The position numbers and the translations under genes are program-made. Positions 38,000 through 50,999 of a stretch of 64,000 nucleotides of DNA are shown one piece after another. Numbering within the stretch: position 1 is the first letter of the stretch; each line of letters begins with the position of its first letter. The stretch is from Opisthorchis felineus (Eukaryota; Platyhelminthes; Trematoda; Opisthorchiida; Opisthorchiidae). The notes beneath the pieces are model-generated. The model had not been told where the DNA came from. It made no database searches and saw nothing but the letters and a program-made list of their open reading frames with translations. The stretch is taken from NCBI GenBank assembly GCA_004794785.1, contig SJOL01005868.1, positions 88,116-152,115 of the forward strand, read 5' to 3'.

Positions 38000-38130
38000 A
38001 GTCCAATTTGGGTTCAAGTAGAACATAAGGTTGACGGAAACTCGGGGACTGAGCCTACCTGATGAGCCCCAAGAAGGGCGAAACCGGTCGTGGGCTGTCG
38101 AAAAGTTTTCAGCAAACTTGTGAGTAGTTT
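38000..38130 (+). repeat. dispersed repeat carrying the hammerhead (SINE- or Penelope-like)
   Basis: Homology with 28300-28430 extends beyond the ribozyme on both sides: upstream through a ttgac...aaact block and a ggttcaagta motif (38008-38018) that resembles a weak RNA polymerase III B box, and downstream through gtcgaa.ag.ttc. The ends of the element are not visible and no target-site duplication was found. Known carriers of metazoan type I hammerheads are Penelope-like elements and SINE-like repeats such as the schistosome alpha repeat; which applies here is unknown. Confidence 0.6.
38052..38096 (+). ncRNA. type I hammerhead ribozyme, complete core
   Basis: All conserved parts are present in order. 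Stem I 5' strand agcctac (38052-38058) pairs with gtgggct (38090-38096): 7 bp including one G-U. CUGAUGA is at 38059-38065. Stem II is gccc (38066-38069) with gggc (38076-38079) around the six-base loop caagaa. GAAA is at 38080-38083. Stem III is the self-complementary ACCGGU (38083-38088). The cleavage nucleotide is C at 38089, so self-cleavage would occur between 38089 and 38090. Because stem III closes on itself without a loop, a single molecule would fold poorly; such short-stem hammerheads act as dimers or in multimeric transcripts. The RNA would cut its own backbone by transesterification, processing transcripts of the repeat. No protein gene is linked to it. Confidence 0.88.
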
Positions 38131-38171
38131 CCTTCATGAAAAAAACCTTTCAAGCTTTACGCACAAGATTT

Positions 38172-38220
38172 GACGATTGGTTTGGGGAGTAGCAAAAATT
38201 AAAAGCACACACCAATCGTC
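38172..38220. repeat. 10-bp perfect inverted repeat downstream of hammerhead
   Basis: gacgattggt (38172-38181) and accaatcgtc (38211-38220) are exact reverse complements separated by 29 bases. They lie 76 bp after the ribozyme and could form a stem-loop in the same transcript or mark the end of a small element. Confidence 0.75.
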
Positions 38221-41200
38221 GAATTTGTCAAAAAGGTGCCTGATTGTTACGGTGGTCGTTAGTTTTTTCACTGAGTCAGGAAAATTCGATGCAGGCACTT
38301 CGGCTTCAGGTAAGGTGCCATCATTAGTGCGTTATGCCCGAAAGAGAGCTGAAGTAAGAAGTGCTCAATTGTTATTAATGAAACAAAATTATTAGTGATT
38401 AGATAAACCAAGTCTATGGGCTTATGGCATGCGCTAGCCAACTTCATGTATCAAAATATCTTTGGAGCGTAAAATAAATCAAATATGTCATTATCGATTG
38501 CCCAACACTGTCCACCTATTGGCAGCTGCGGAAGTCGTAAATTTTGATTTCACCTGTCCCTTTTGAGCATCTGTCCTTGTATTCTGCCCGAGTTATTCTA
38601 GTGAGTTCACTTTAAGACGGCAAGCAGTGGGATCAAGTTTTGCTTCCATCACAACTCGTCGGCGGCGAGACTTCTGCGTGATTCCGAGGCCTGAACTCCA
38701 GAAATTAGAAATGCTATGCTAGTGTGTTATTCCTAGTCCGGCAGAGCAAGCTGGTTAAGCATTGGTGATCACGCTTCAACAGGCGAACAAATTTACACTG
38801 ACGCTCTCAACATGTGATACACAAGTTGGTAAACACGTGCTTCTAGAGAGCTTGGGTTAATTTGGCTCGTCAAAAATTTAATCTCCCGTGTGTACGTCTG
38901 CCGTGAATTGGAAAGGTTTACCCAAGTGCGGAACGACATGTTTTTTCATAAAAATCTATTCACACCGAAGGCGGCAGAGGATTAAAAATCATGACTGGTA
39001 CCAGTCCATTAACAAGGCACACTAGAACTCTCTCTCTCATGACCCATAGAACTGGGAGTTATATTTGAAACACTGAATACATGGATGCGCCACACAAGCG
39101 ACGGAAATAAAAAGTATTAAAGGAGTTGAAAATGTTGCCACGTGCAGCCCCAAAATGCATCAGCATGGAAGTCGTTTATACATCAAGGTAAGTGCCCAAC
39201 CCAATGTTGGTAGCATAACCGTTTAGTAAATCATACACCATAAACCGTCCGTAAGACGGTCTAAATGTAAAAGCAGGCAGCTCATGTAAATCCCTCACTG
39301 AAAAAACACATCGGTCCATATAGACTTAGGTAGGCGATACGCTGTTACGCAGGGACCCCCTGAAAGTAAAGTGAATATTTTCCGCGCACAAACGATATAA
39401 TTTATCAGAGCGTTTTTGCAAATTATCAGCCGTGATTACACCATATTGCTTTTGAATGCTTTTGAGAAGTTGTAAATTGGAGACTAGGTTCATTCTTGTT
39501 ATCTCTGCAGCGCAATTGGCTGTCTATGAAGATATTTAAAATATTTTGTTCCGCAAGTTACCAAACAGTGGAAGTTACAGAAGCATTCAATAGGCCTTGA
39601 TTCACCAATGCTAGTTTACGTTTATGCCAGTGCTTGGTTTGGCATTCACCTTATGAATGAGAGTAGTGATCAGCGAATAGCGAGCGCTCTCGGTTTGTCT
39701 GTTAGTAGAGAAACCTTTCAGAGAACATAGGTCGACGTTTTGGGTCCACCCTGCTCCAAACGATGTAAAAATGCGTCGCACCTTTTATATTGGTTTGTGA
39801 CAAAATTGGGTGCTGGTTCTACCGGAACGACGAAAAATGTCACTTGTACCCGGAAAGATAGCACTGTCCGTAGAAACTGAGGATCAGACTGGACAAGCAA
39901 GCTACCTAGAACCGAGACAAATTCAGTGAGAATATGAAAGCTCCCGTTACTTTGTCCCAACTCATCGGCGTTGTCAGCGGGGACCATTTGCACTCTATCC
40001 GAGCACTTCTGATGCTGGCTCCCATTCGGCCTTCCCCCAACTTGCCAATCCGAAGAATTTACGCATATCATTCTCCGGAATGAAACATTTCTGATAATAC
40101 GCCAAACAGCGTCTTTATCTGTGCACTTCGCAGTCCGCTCAAGCATGATTCGAGTGAAATGAAATTTAATTCGTCCCTATTACTTTTCAACTTAGTCGGG
40201 CGGTTCCGATGTGAAGTCAAAGTTTGCGAATATTCTCCTTTGAAACTTTCAGCCCCCAATGAGCAACCCTTTAACGTTTCGCCTTCTCTTTTGATGTCCA
40301 AGACATAAGGGCCTGAGGCAAAACGGTAATTTCCCAATACACGGGAACGAAAAACGGGGCCATTAGACCAACAAGCTGGATCAATTATTACTAACTTGGT
40401 CAAGCGCTCGGTACTTTTTGCCTGGGAACCTAGGCCCTTTAAAGGAAGAAAACATTGGCATTGAAGGAAGCAGTGAGAGGAATTTTGCCACTGAAATAAA
40501 AAGCATTAAGGTGACCAATGATTGAAGAAAATCTGGTGACTGACTCAACCACCTCGAGTGCGGTTGTAAATAATCCTTTCTGAATTTAATGGACAGAATC
40601 TAAGCGACACGTGAGAATTACAGACAGCGAGGGAGTTAATCGGTTACGACTGCCTGATAAAGTCCGATGATACCACAAACACCTGCACTATTGCAAAATA
40701 ACGAGGTCACACTAACAACCATCTCGACCACGATCAGTAGTTTAACCAACACGGTTAAGTAGAGAATAGGAAATTAAGTTGACGGGTGACACGAATAACG
40801 TCCAGTGGGGGAAACTTACAGTCCTCGCGAAATAAATCACAGATTAAAGACTACACGTATTACTCCCGCGAGTACAATCTGCGGCTCAAATAAGGTCCGT
40901 GCTGTTAATCCACATTCCGAGGAAGTATTTGATATTTGGCAGCCTAATTCAACGATAACAAAGCATTTCTTTACCATTTCAAACTGTTTTAATTCGTACT
41001 AGGTAAATGGTATCTCGTGGACGACTTTTCAGGCAAAGCTTGGTGTAAACTGATTCAAAAATTCAGGTGACGCGTGAAAGGATTACTTAAGTTTGGTTGT
41101 CGCTGGAATAAAAGTAGAGGCAATATGAACGCAAAAGTCCACAAAATTGTGTTATCACATTGGATGGGTGATTGGAGGGGGCAAGCGTTGACGACTGGCA

Positions 41201-44200
41201 GTTTGCGGAACGTTTGGGACTAGAGAGGTAGGCACTGCTATGTAATGTCCGAAGAAATCATTCAAAGTCTGGGCGCCGACAAAATAACAGGCGCTTTAAT
41301 AGACAAATACGTAAGAAGCCATGTTTACGGTCATAAGGCAAACTTTGTATACGGAAAACTAACGGTTTATACCAGCACACAACCTATCACCGATGTACTC
41401 CAGTGTGTCACCATTAAAGTATATAAAGATAGATAAATACATATCCGTAATAGATATAACATTTGCCTCAAAATATACAGTATTCATTGCAGGAAAGGCA
41501 GCATTTAGAGGGTGGACACACCATAGAATCAAGCACAAATACTCGACGTGACATGACAATATCGAAAGCCTTCAGACCAAAATAGCGATGAATAAGACTT
41601 ACTCAAAAATAAGTTACTGTCTGGCTGTTACTGAAATCAGAATTTCTAGATTCGAGGGAGCGCGCTCGAATTGCTTAGAAGGAAGCTAACATTTTACAGT
41701 GAAATAGATGACAAATAGAGAACTGCCCTAGGTTTATACATTCTAGAGGTACACTCTGCCCCGTCCCTTGTGTTGGATTTTGGGTTTCAACTCTGCTTTC
41801 GTATCAAGACTTTTCAGAACGCTCGGAATACTGCGTCTCAATGAGGGCTGTGCAATTATCGCTGTTCTGGGGCTGCACACAGTCATTTACCCACCGCTGA
41901 CTGCGCAGCATTACTGGTGCCAGATTACATCCATCGTACTTAATGCGGACTAACATAGAGTCGGTTCAGAATTTCATCGAGCACTTAGGACACAGGCACA
42001 GGGACGAACACGTTATCTCCTGTTTTGATAAGCAAGGAGAATGCTTTTCTGACGCAGAAAACCCTAAGTAAGATCATATCATCCGTTGCAGAATTAACGT
42101 TCGTAGATTATTAATCAAAACAGAGCTTTTGGTGTCATTATAACAAGCTTCTACCCGCTGATTCCGGGTCAGCTCTGTTTAACTGCTGCAATATATACAA
42201 TTTCATTCGCGGTTTAAAATTTATAGAAACTCAGCCGGGTGAGAAGCATACGAACGATATCTTGAGACAAACAGCGGAAAGAGACTCATTCGGACACAAG
42301 TTGTTCATATGCAGTGTGATCCCCTTGAAATCAGGCAGGTTGTACAGTCACTAATTATTTGGTTGCATCATTCACTTAACGCATTTGTGGTTGATAAGCT
42401 TCGCGTCCGGTGTGTTTTCAAACAAAAATTCACTCGTTGTGTGAAGTATTCTTCCTTCACATGTACATATTCAACACACTTTGCTGGGCTCGGAAAAGCA
42501 AAAGTACGCATTATCTGAGGAAGCCACTCATCTGCCTCCCATGCTACATTTCATAGGGCGTATTTACTAGGCCGTGTGCTGCATAGCTCCGTTTCACAAT
42601 GTTTTTTTGTTTATGTTGACTGTTCTACCATGGGGCATGTATTTCTCAGTGCTCATTGTGCAAATTTAAGTGAGGTGCAAGGACGGCACAACCGCAAGTC
42701 GATTCAGCGGAAATTTCACGGAAAAAATCTACTACTGAAGTAGTATCAGAATGATCGAAATAATTTGCGTTTAGTCCAATTATTCGTGTGTGAGGGGGAA
42801 ATGTGAGGCACGCTAACAGAAGACCGATGAAGTAAACAGTTAACAAGAACCGGGTGTGTCATTCACATGCACTTAATACTATTTTACACCATGAAAGTTT
42901 ACCGCCTACAAGGAAGAGAATCAGCTACAATATAGAAGGAACCTAATCGCTCTCTTCGCACTGTCACGAGTGAGTGAATGGGGACCCACAATGACCAAAT
43001 TCCAAGTTGACTGAAACCCATTTTGGGCCGATAAACGTTTCACTACCCCTCACATTCAAAGTAAAGTATAATGTGCTAATAAAATCAGTTGACCGCGCTT
43101 CAACGGGAACGATTATCTAACTTTTCACCGTGCGATATTTATCTGAAGGTCATCACAAACTCAGAGATTTGGGCGGCTTTCAGTGAGGTCACAATTCAAC
43201 AACACGTTATCCTCTAGTTTTCGTTTCTACAACAGAACTCATGAAACGGCACTATGTGGAAATGTAACTTCTCGGACCGCCATAACGAAATTTATTTCGT
43301 CAGACTTTAGAATCTCTAACCTAGTCGCAGTTCGTTCATGATCAAGAGCGATCTGCTTTGGAGGGAACACCCATACTTATAACGCACGTTCGGTTCCACC
43401 ATCCGATTGTAGCGTTATTCAGAGTGCATCAGGTTGGCTCCGTCATTGACACCGAATACTTTTCCCATGGGTCGTAAATATGTGAATCGTCATATTCAGT
43501 CATTGAAGATGTCCGTCAGGAGGGGCCGGGGTCGTAGACGACTGTCAGGATCCAACACTTGCCCAGTCATTAGTGCTGGAATGTGGTATATTCACAGGGT
43601 CGTTGTGGAAAGTAGAAGCTTCGGAGCGCTGTTTGCATGCTTTTGTAATCGCTGGGGTTAATATTCGAAGTGTACGGATTCCGTCCACACTTAAAGATCC
43701 CCGTCAGTGCTGACTTGGCCTAGTGGATTCCTTCCTAAATCTCCACACTTATGAAGTTTCCATTCAGTATCCAGTTCTCTGTTGAAATCTGTGAATCCAG
43801 AAGTGAAGTCCGAGGTGGTGTTAGTTTGAAAAACTCCTGAGTTATTTTAGGAAGCCCTCTCTGTAGGTCTTGAGGCCTATGTCCCAGGGAAATTATCCTC
43901 ACGAAAGAAAGCATGGTCCATTTGAACGTATTGTTTTGCTATTATTAAATTATCATTCATCATGACAACACATGACCACCCTGCCAACACCCCGAACTAC
44001 TCTGACCACCCACTGAGCCTGATCACTTCAGATGAACTTCCTGGGCAAATCTTTCCGTAACCATACAGGGGGTAGATGTATTTCTGGTGGAAAATAACTC
44101 GCGTTGTACGCTATCTCCGAGCAGGACTTATTTTATTTACCAATGTCCACAAGATCTGTCTGTATGTGTTTGGTTACTTCAACTATATTTGCGGAAAGAT

Positions 44201-46578
44201 AGAATCTGGTATATATATCTGAATGATGAGGTGTTGAACAAATTTATCGACCGAAGAGATGGATAATTGGTATTCAGGAAGATGGCATTATTGTTTCGCA
44301 ATAATACTTCTTGTCTATGCATTGATGGAACCTCGGGTAGATGCTTCTAGTTTACTAACCGGAGGTTTTTTCGGTTTGCGCAAAATAACTGTTGGCACTG
44401 ATTACCCACCTTAAGAGAATATCTAGTACAATCTGTGGAACCCGGTTCCATGACGTCATATTTTGGCGAAGTTGGAAACGTGTCCCAAAGGCATAAACAG
44501 CGCACTTTGAAGCCCACATTGAGTTATCAACGGCTATTTTCTAACAAATGTGTGCCTGTTTGATGAAAACATTAGTCGACATCTGATTACTGATGCTGCG
44601 TAGATAAGAATTCACCATATTACAGGAGGAAAGTTTTGAGAGATTTTAGGAGAAGCGACGTAAATAAGTATCAGTCGATCTGTAAGACACATTATTTCAG
44701 ACCTTGGATTTTTGTATTCGTGCAAAAATGGCCAGGTGCTCAGTTTTGTATGTAGGAAAATATGGACGTAGCCCCTACATGCGGAGATTTCAACGGACGA
44801 ATTTGATTGCGATGGCAAATGTTGAATCACAAGCTTTAGGTAATTCTTAGGGCTGGAAGATTTGTGAAGGAGTGCTGACAGCAAACCCTGAAAAACTCCT
44901 GGAAACAGACCAATGTACTCGTTTAGCCTAATCCACCGAACCATCCAAATTTTCGACTCACCACACCAGAAAGTGAGTGAGCGTGCTTTTGTAGCTGTAT
45001 TCCATGTCAATGCTTAGCGGGGAGTTAGCATCACATTTGCCTGCAAACGGATTTGTTTGTTTCCTGCGAGATGTTTCTTTCTGGCATGTTATTCTAGATC
45101 CAGGGAAAATTAAACAAGATAGCGGGTATTTTGCGCTTACTCAGCTGTTTTGCCGTCTTTGATGTTCTGTCGAGTGAACCATTTTGGCTGCCCGGGTTAA
45201 TGGAATCCAAATACAAATGTGTTGCCGGTGCATGCCAGGATTAGATGGCTAGAGAGTTATCGATGCAGCCGCTGCCGATGTTGAGGTATATTCTACCAAA
45301 AGTTTGATCGGATACATTGCTCAAAAATTTGTCGGTTCTAAACATTTGAAACAAGCTTTCTAGCCCGTCTAATCACTTGGTTTAATTTTAGGTCACTTTT
45401 CGTCAACTATCTTGGGAATTGAATACAGTTTTTTTAGCTCATTCGGCAAGACCATATTTAGGCGGGGCTTGAACAACCTCCTTAAGCAGTACGCAGTATT
45501 TCGATTTTGGCTAAAGCTCCATCGATTAGTTGATGCTGCTGATTGCCATTTACCTGCTTTATTATTATACTATCCATCTACTATCTGACCGACCCATCTT
45601 TTCGCTGCAGATGTACAAAACCTTCTCTGCTCTGCGCAGTTTCGGTCGCAACGTGTTGCTGAAATTCTTATCAGAATCTCTCAATCTTCCTTTTTTGTCA
45701 CCTGCACCTCATTCGAGCTCGGATAGTTATCTCCATGAGGTTGACTGTTGAATCCTTATTCAACCCTGTTGGTCAGCAATTACTGTCCACCTTCATTAGG
45801 ATACGGGCTAGATGAGCTTTTGACCCAATGCAAGCCACGTTCGCTGGAACGCTTACAAGCTAGTATGAGAGGTCCCAAATTGGATGCCTAATGAGTAGCT
45901 TAACAAATCACCACAAAATGCGCTGTCTGAATTCTGTGAGCGTTTCTCATTTGAAAAATTGTACAAAAAACCCATTCAATATTTAACGGGATATCGTTCT
46001 GTCAGATAAAGTAGCTGACTTTCAAGGCCCACAAAATAAATTGAGTTCGAAATTCTTGAATGCGGAATTTCTCGGCCGATTTTATTATCCCCCTTTCAAG
46101 TTCGAATCTAACTGAACAAATTTACGGCATTCAGTCGTTCAGGTACACCTAAGAAGCCCTAAAAAGACATGAAATGTCTGCGTTGAAAATTCCATTGTAT
46201 CTTGCATGGGGCTTTATCTGGATGCTTACCACCATCGTGAGTACGCGTTTAATGTATATTTTTCTTGAAGCACTGAAAACTGGCCCTAGGGGGAACTTAG
46301 TCTGCAACCAGGTGCGTTCCTTCCAAAGTACAGCTTAATAGGTTGCACCCTTTGCCACATTTGTACCGCAATCCCAGCGGAGGCCAGTCGACAGAATTCC
46401 ACGCGTAACACCCAAGTAGTGTTTTAAACCAGAATTACCCCAGACATTACCCTAAAAACAAAGAGGGTGAGGTCCGATCCGGCCAATCCAAATCTGAGCA
46501 AATACTTCCAGGTAAATTGCAATCTGATTAACACTAAACGAATGTTGGTTAATCAGTTTAACACATACTGATACTAGT
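38221..46578. other. no recognisable gene
   Basis: Unassigned. The most gene-like stretch is two overlapping minus-strand frames (39718-40146, 142 codons, and 40068-40403, 111 codons), which would give about 228 codons if joined by a shift; no motif was recognised. Another minus frame is 44612-45010 (132 codons). A short CT run is at about 39030-39040. No RNA gene was seen. Confidence 0.4.
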
Positions 46579-47060
46579 CATTCAAGATCCACATTGTGTA
46601 CTTCTGCCAAATGGGCTTTTAGTTCAGATGAGTTGGGAAAAATTGCCTGCATTGTTCACATTTGTGGGAAATCTCCTTTCCATGAACCTTCTTCAGATAT
46701 CTGAAATAATTTGTCTTCTGACTGAAGGTATGGCCACATAGCTCACATGTGTGCTGCGCGTAATTCCCACTAATGGTTTCTTCTTGAAGCCGTAGTGTGG
46801 TACTTTGTTTGAAAACTTTACCACATTCCGGACACAGATGCCCATTATTTGCTGGTCCTCGAACTTCGTCCACTGGTTTTTTAGAGTTCCGTGAATGAGC
46901 TTCTCTCTGGTGCCGACGGAGATTACGAGAGTACTTGTATGAAACTTTACATATATGGCATGAAAACCCACGGTTGATTCCATGAGTCAGCAAGTGGTCT
47001 TGCATGCATGAAAAGTAGCGAAGTGATATATCGCAAACAGGACATTTGTGACTCTTCTTT
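46579..47060 (-). pseudogene. C2H2 zinc-finger gene relic, five fingers
   Basis: Read on the minus strand, the fingers are: CPVCDISLRYFSCMQDHLL (canonical), CHICKVSYKYSRNLRRHQR (canonical), CPECGKVFKQSTTLRLQEE (first His replaced by Gln), CELCGHTFSQKTNYFRYLK (first His replaced by Tyr), and CEQCRQFF, after which a one-base shift leads into SSELKAHLAEVHNVDLE and a stop at 46579-46581. Finger order and the linkers KYEQ/NYAQ and GQEVFYK/GKEISHK match the plus-strand relic at 19.6-20.3 kb, so the two are paralogues of one DNA-binding protein family. Loss of His in two fingers plus the shift show that this copy is the more decayed. The long hydrophobic tail of the 20 kb copy is absent. No promoter or exon boundary could be placed. 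Confidence 0.85.
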
Positions 47061-50000
47061 TGCGTGTCAGCGTGCCAGTGGACTGCGTGGGTTCCCTTAT
47101 AGACGGCCTAATATAACGCGATCTGTTTATCTGTTGGCGTGGGTATAATTTGCCATCCGCTGAACAGGCGATTCTCCACTGTCAAATAGAGCGGCTAAAA
47201 TGAACGATATACCTGGAGATGCATGTGAGTTATTTCGATTTTTATGGAGTACCTTTTTCGATGCTCTACTCATTATCCATGATCTTATCAACTTGACCGA
47301 CAAATCGCTTTGATCTAGTATTTGTCTCACTATGATCGGTAGCCTACCCCAGAAAAATGCATCGGCTATCTTTTACGTTCTGCATGAGTTTTAAGTGAAA
47401 ATAATAGATTTGTTACCTGCAAACCGGTTCCACCTCCTATTTTAGATTGTCGTGTGTTTAACACCGCTTAACAAAATCAAATAGCCTACTTTTGCTCAAA
47501 CCGCGTGCTAAACAACCGACAGAAGCCAAGTCACTGAAGGAATAAGATTTGTCCCCAGCAATCAAAAATCGTACATATGTTTGACCAAGATCGCTGAACA
47601 TTTCGGGATTAACCTTCGGTTAAGCAGTACTCCTGTATACAGTGAGTGAAGGGACAGGTTATTATTATCATAATTCGGTTGATGTTTTTTATGGCGACAA
47701 CAAAGAATGCTCATCATTTCCACTAGTGTCCGGTCAGTGGGCCAACTTTTGAAGCAGAACTCTAAATTTTTTGCAGCAAAGCAAAACATTAATAAGAACC
47801 ACTGATCAAAATTTAGAGTTAGCCGTTTGGATTCTTACTTAGGTACATTAATGGCACCGCAGTTGAAGCTTCCCTGGTCTGCTGCTTGCAAAATAGAGTC
47901 CCCTTCTGCCGGCTAAACTTCAAGTAAAAGTCGCTTTCTGTAAAAAAAGATTCATAAATAAACTCATTTCTGTCCGCTTTAAGATACATCTGTCATGTGT
48001 AATGTCCCCTAGGACAACTAAGAAACCACCTTTGGATAAAATGCGTCACAAACCCATAACTCAGCATATGGTCGGAGGCTTTTAATAGCCCCTTATTGAG
48101 GTCGAGGTGATACCAATATCAGTAAGTTTTACGGTCAGCCGGATCTATGCACAAACGATAAGTGAGCATTTTAACACCTATATGGTTGTGGCCGCCCGCT
48201 AAAAAGCGATGCCGTGCGCCATTATCTGACCTGGAAAGAAGTGTGTATTTAAGAGTATCTTACCAATAACCAGACGCACCCAAACCCTTCTCTGAAGCAT
48301 AGACATGCACAAAACGTTGTCGATGCTCAACTACAGTATCTCGATCCCCTGAAAAAATAAAACCAGTTTGAGTGGATGGGTTATTACGTTATCATTCCTG
48401 TGCTAATCCTGGCTATCGTGGCTCCACAGAAAATGCAATCAAGCGGGTGATCACTACGACCATAATTCTCTTTGACTCCACTAAATAACCCGGCTCACTC
48501 CCTAGCAGTTATGGTAAAAAGGACAAATGCAGATGGTTTGGGGTGCAGCGGTTACTCGGGGCGGCTGCTGGCCTTATCTCCTGAAATCATTGGAACTAAA
48601 CACCGGACAGTGGTTTGCCAGATGCAAGTGAGCAGAATGGAATGCACAACGGATTTAACATGCAGCCGAATTCTTCAAACTGCGCTTGGTTTTTGGTAAT
48701 TCCAGAAGAATCATAACTGTTTATTCCAACCACCGCTTATGCCAAGGTGTGTTGCAGAATATATGGAACCTTTTGCCGTTTGACAGTCCAGTCATCTTTT
48801 GGTGGCTGATGGTGACGGCAATACGCCGCTGTAGTTTGACATGTAGAAGCTTTGGGTTTTGATTGTCAACCAGAGAATGCTATTTAGAGCCCGATCAAAA
48901 TTTACTTATGCGGGACTGGTGTTCCAAAATTGTTAGCTAATCATGTACTGCTGGCCGGAGCACAAACACGTTTGCCACCTTACAGCGGTTGAAAAAACGC
49001 CCTTGTCGGCCAGCCGTCTACTCAGCTGAATACAACGCTTTGCATCTATCCTGAATACGTACAACCAACAATCAGTTGTGGGCCTCGAAGAATGTAATAA
49101 AAATGGATGAATTGCCCTCCAAAACGCTCAGAACGCACGGTCAGAGGGGAATATCAAACATTTATTGCACGGTTACTGAACAGTACGCAACATAAAAGTT
49201 CGACCAACTCCTACTACTCAGTGCTGCATTATATGAGGGAGATTAAAATAGCAAACCCACTCATCGCGCCTGTCCTAGCTAAGTCAGAATGGTAGCAACA
49301 TCTGGTATTCGGTTCACCACTTCTAAAATATTTCGTTGAAAACATCATCCCGTCACTTGACCACATATTGCCCAGGAATTTGTTTATTTATAGTTTCCTT
49401 GAAACCGGTACCACAGGACTTTATTACCTTTCTAGACCTAACTTACACCCAGTTGACCACTAATTAGATCAAGCTGTATGGCATAGCTGGCGAGCATCGC
49501 AAGGGCTCCGCAGTATAACTATGGAATACAGAGAAGCCTGTGCGTCATATCCCAAGAATGCAAACTAATAAACACCAATAAGAAACTCTGGAAGAGATTT
49601 TTGCTTACCTTAGTCGTTTCGTACTTAAAATGATAAATTTTCTTGTACCAAAAAACCTAATAATTTCAAAGAAATTGGGCTAGACGTCGAAAGGGTGATC
49701 ACTGGAGGTTAAGTCCGCCAGCCGTTTCAAAGATTACAACGCAAATGGAACTAACAAAACTCCTCTTGTAACAGAAAAAATCCATCAAATAATCCCTTAA
49801 GCAAAACCGTTGGAATATGCTGTAGATGGGCCAAGCAGTCGAACCGCTAATGACCACCGGACCGCAAAAAATACCCTGGCCGAAACAAACTCACGCGAAT
49901 TATCCTATGTTAGCATAGTTGTATCAACAAATGAGCAGACATAACAACGACTGGTTTGAGGAGCCGGGAAAAAAATCACCGCAACAGAACAGCATAATAG

Positions 50001-50295
50001 GGCTGTGGTCTGAAAGGTTTGGAGAGGTAAAATATTCTTGTGTGCACACAGAAACACCGTCAAGTGTTTGGTCCTAAAGCAACGAGTCAGCTACACATGC
50101 TGGGTATGAGCTGTACCTAAATAAAGCTTGGTACGGGAAGCGAATTGAAGCTGCGATTGGCAACAATGACTAGGCCCACAGTTGCTCAAGCAAAGATATC
50201 ATGGCGATAATTAGATAGTTCAAACCAAAAGGAATAAATGTAATAAAACCATTTTAAATTAGGCTTTGAAAATGTGGGTGAGTATATAAAAAAAC
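47061..50295. other. no recognisable gene
   Basis: Unassigned; no open frame exceeds 76 codons on either strand, and there is no motif, RNA gene or repeat that I could support. Confidence 0.5.
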
Positions 50296-50361
50296 TAATG
50301 TAAAATGTCAATGCATTCGCAGAACGCTAAGTCAGATTTTGGAGCAAAATATACATGCTTT
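50296..50361 (+). repeat. 66-bp direct repeat, copy 1
   Basis: Matches 51000-51065 without gaps at about 80% identity (shared blocks include gatgcattcg-like and gagtcag-like stretches). A 106-codon frame starts inside it (50305) but has no motif. Confidence 0.75.
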
Positions 50362-50999
50362 GTAATTATTTTTTGTTTACAAAGTCAAATTTCTGTACGC
50401 TATGCACAATTTCCTCTCTTTTTCTCCACTCTTTCCTTGCCTCTTTCTTGTCTGAGCTCATACTCCCTGACTACAGGAAGTCACTCAAGTCCAAATGAGG
50501 TTTCGGTTGCAATCCGGAAGCCAGACAACAGGCGGTTACAATGCAAAGATTCACTGTTTGCTTCTGTGTCCAAAACGCGAAGCTCCCAAATTCAACACGT
50601 TATTCACGCGTGGACGATCGCGTGATTATGTTATACGCATTTCATTTCGGTATATTCTATTCATGATAACCAGTAAAATTGCCGCAGATGCATCGCTGGT
50701 CGAGGGATCCAAACCTGCCGGTCGCGATATGACCAAGCTACGACACTGGAAGCTATGAGGAATGCCGCATGGTTTGTCGGAACTTAGAGATGATTTTGCA
50801 AAACGTTCAGAATGTTCACCGTCAGGCAGCATCGTTCCGATAAGGAAATTAGGTGAAACCTTTCAACCCTGAACCCTGGAACTAATACTTGGTGCAACGA
50901 GACTAAGCATGCAACTGAAAAAGCTGAGAATGCTTAAAGGTTCACGATAGAATTCCTGGTTGAACACGTGAGTTAAGTTGTTTTTAAATTTACATTTTT
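50362..50999. other. sequence between the 66-bp direct repeats
   Basis: Two overlapping plus frames (50305-50625 and 50495-50758) run through here with no recognisable domain. The block bounded by the repeats is about 640 bp, a size that would fit a small non-autonomous element, but nothing else supports that. Confidence 0.3.
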
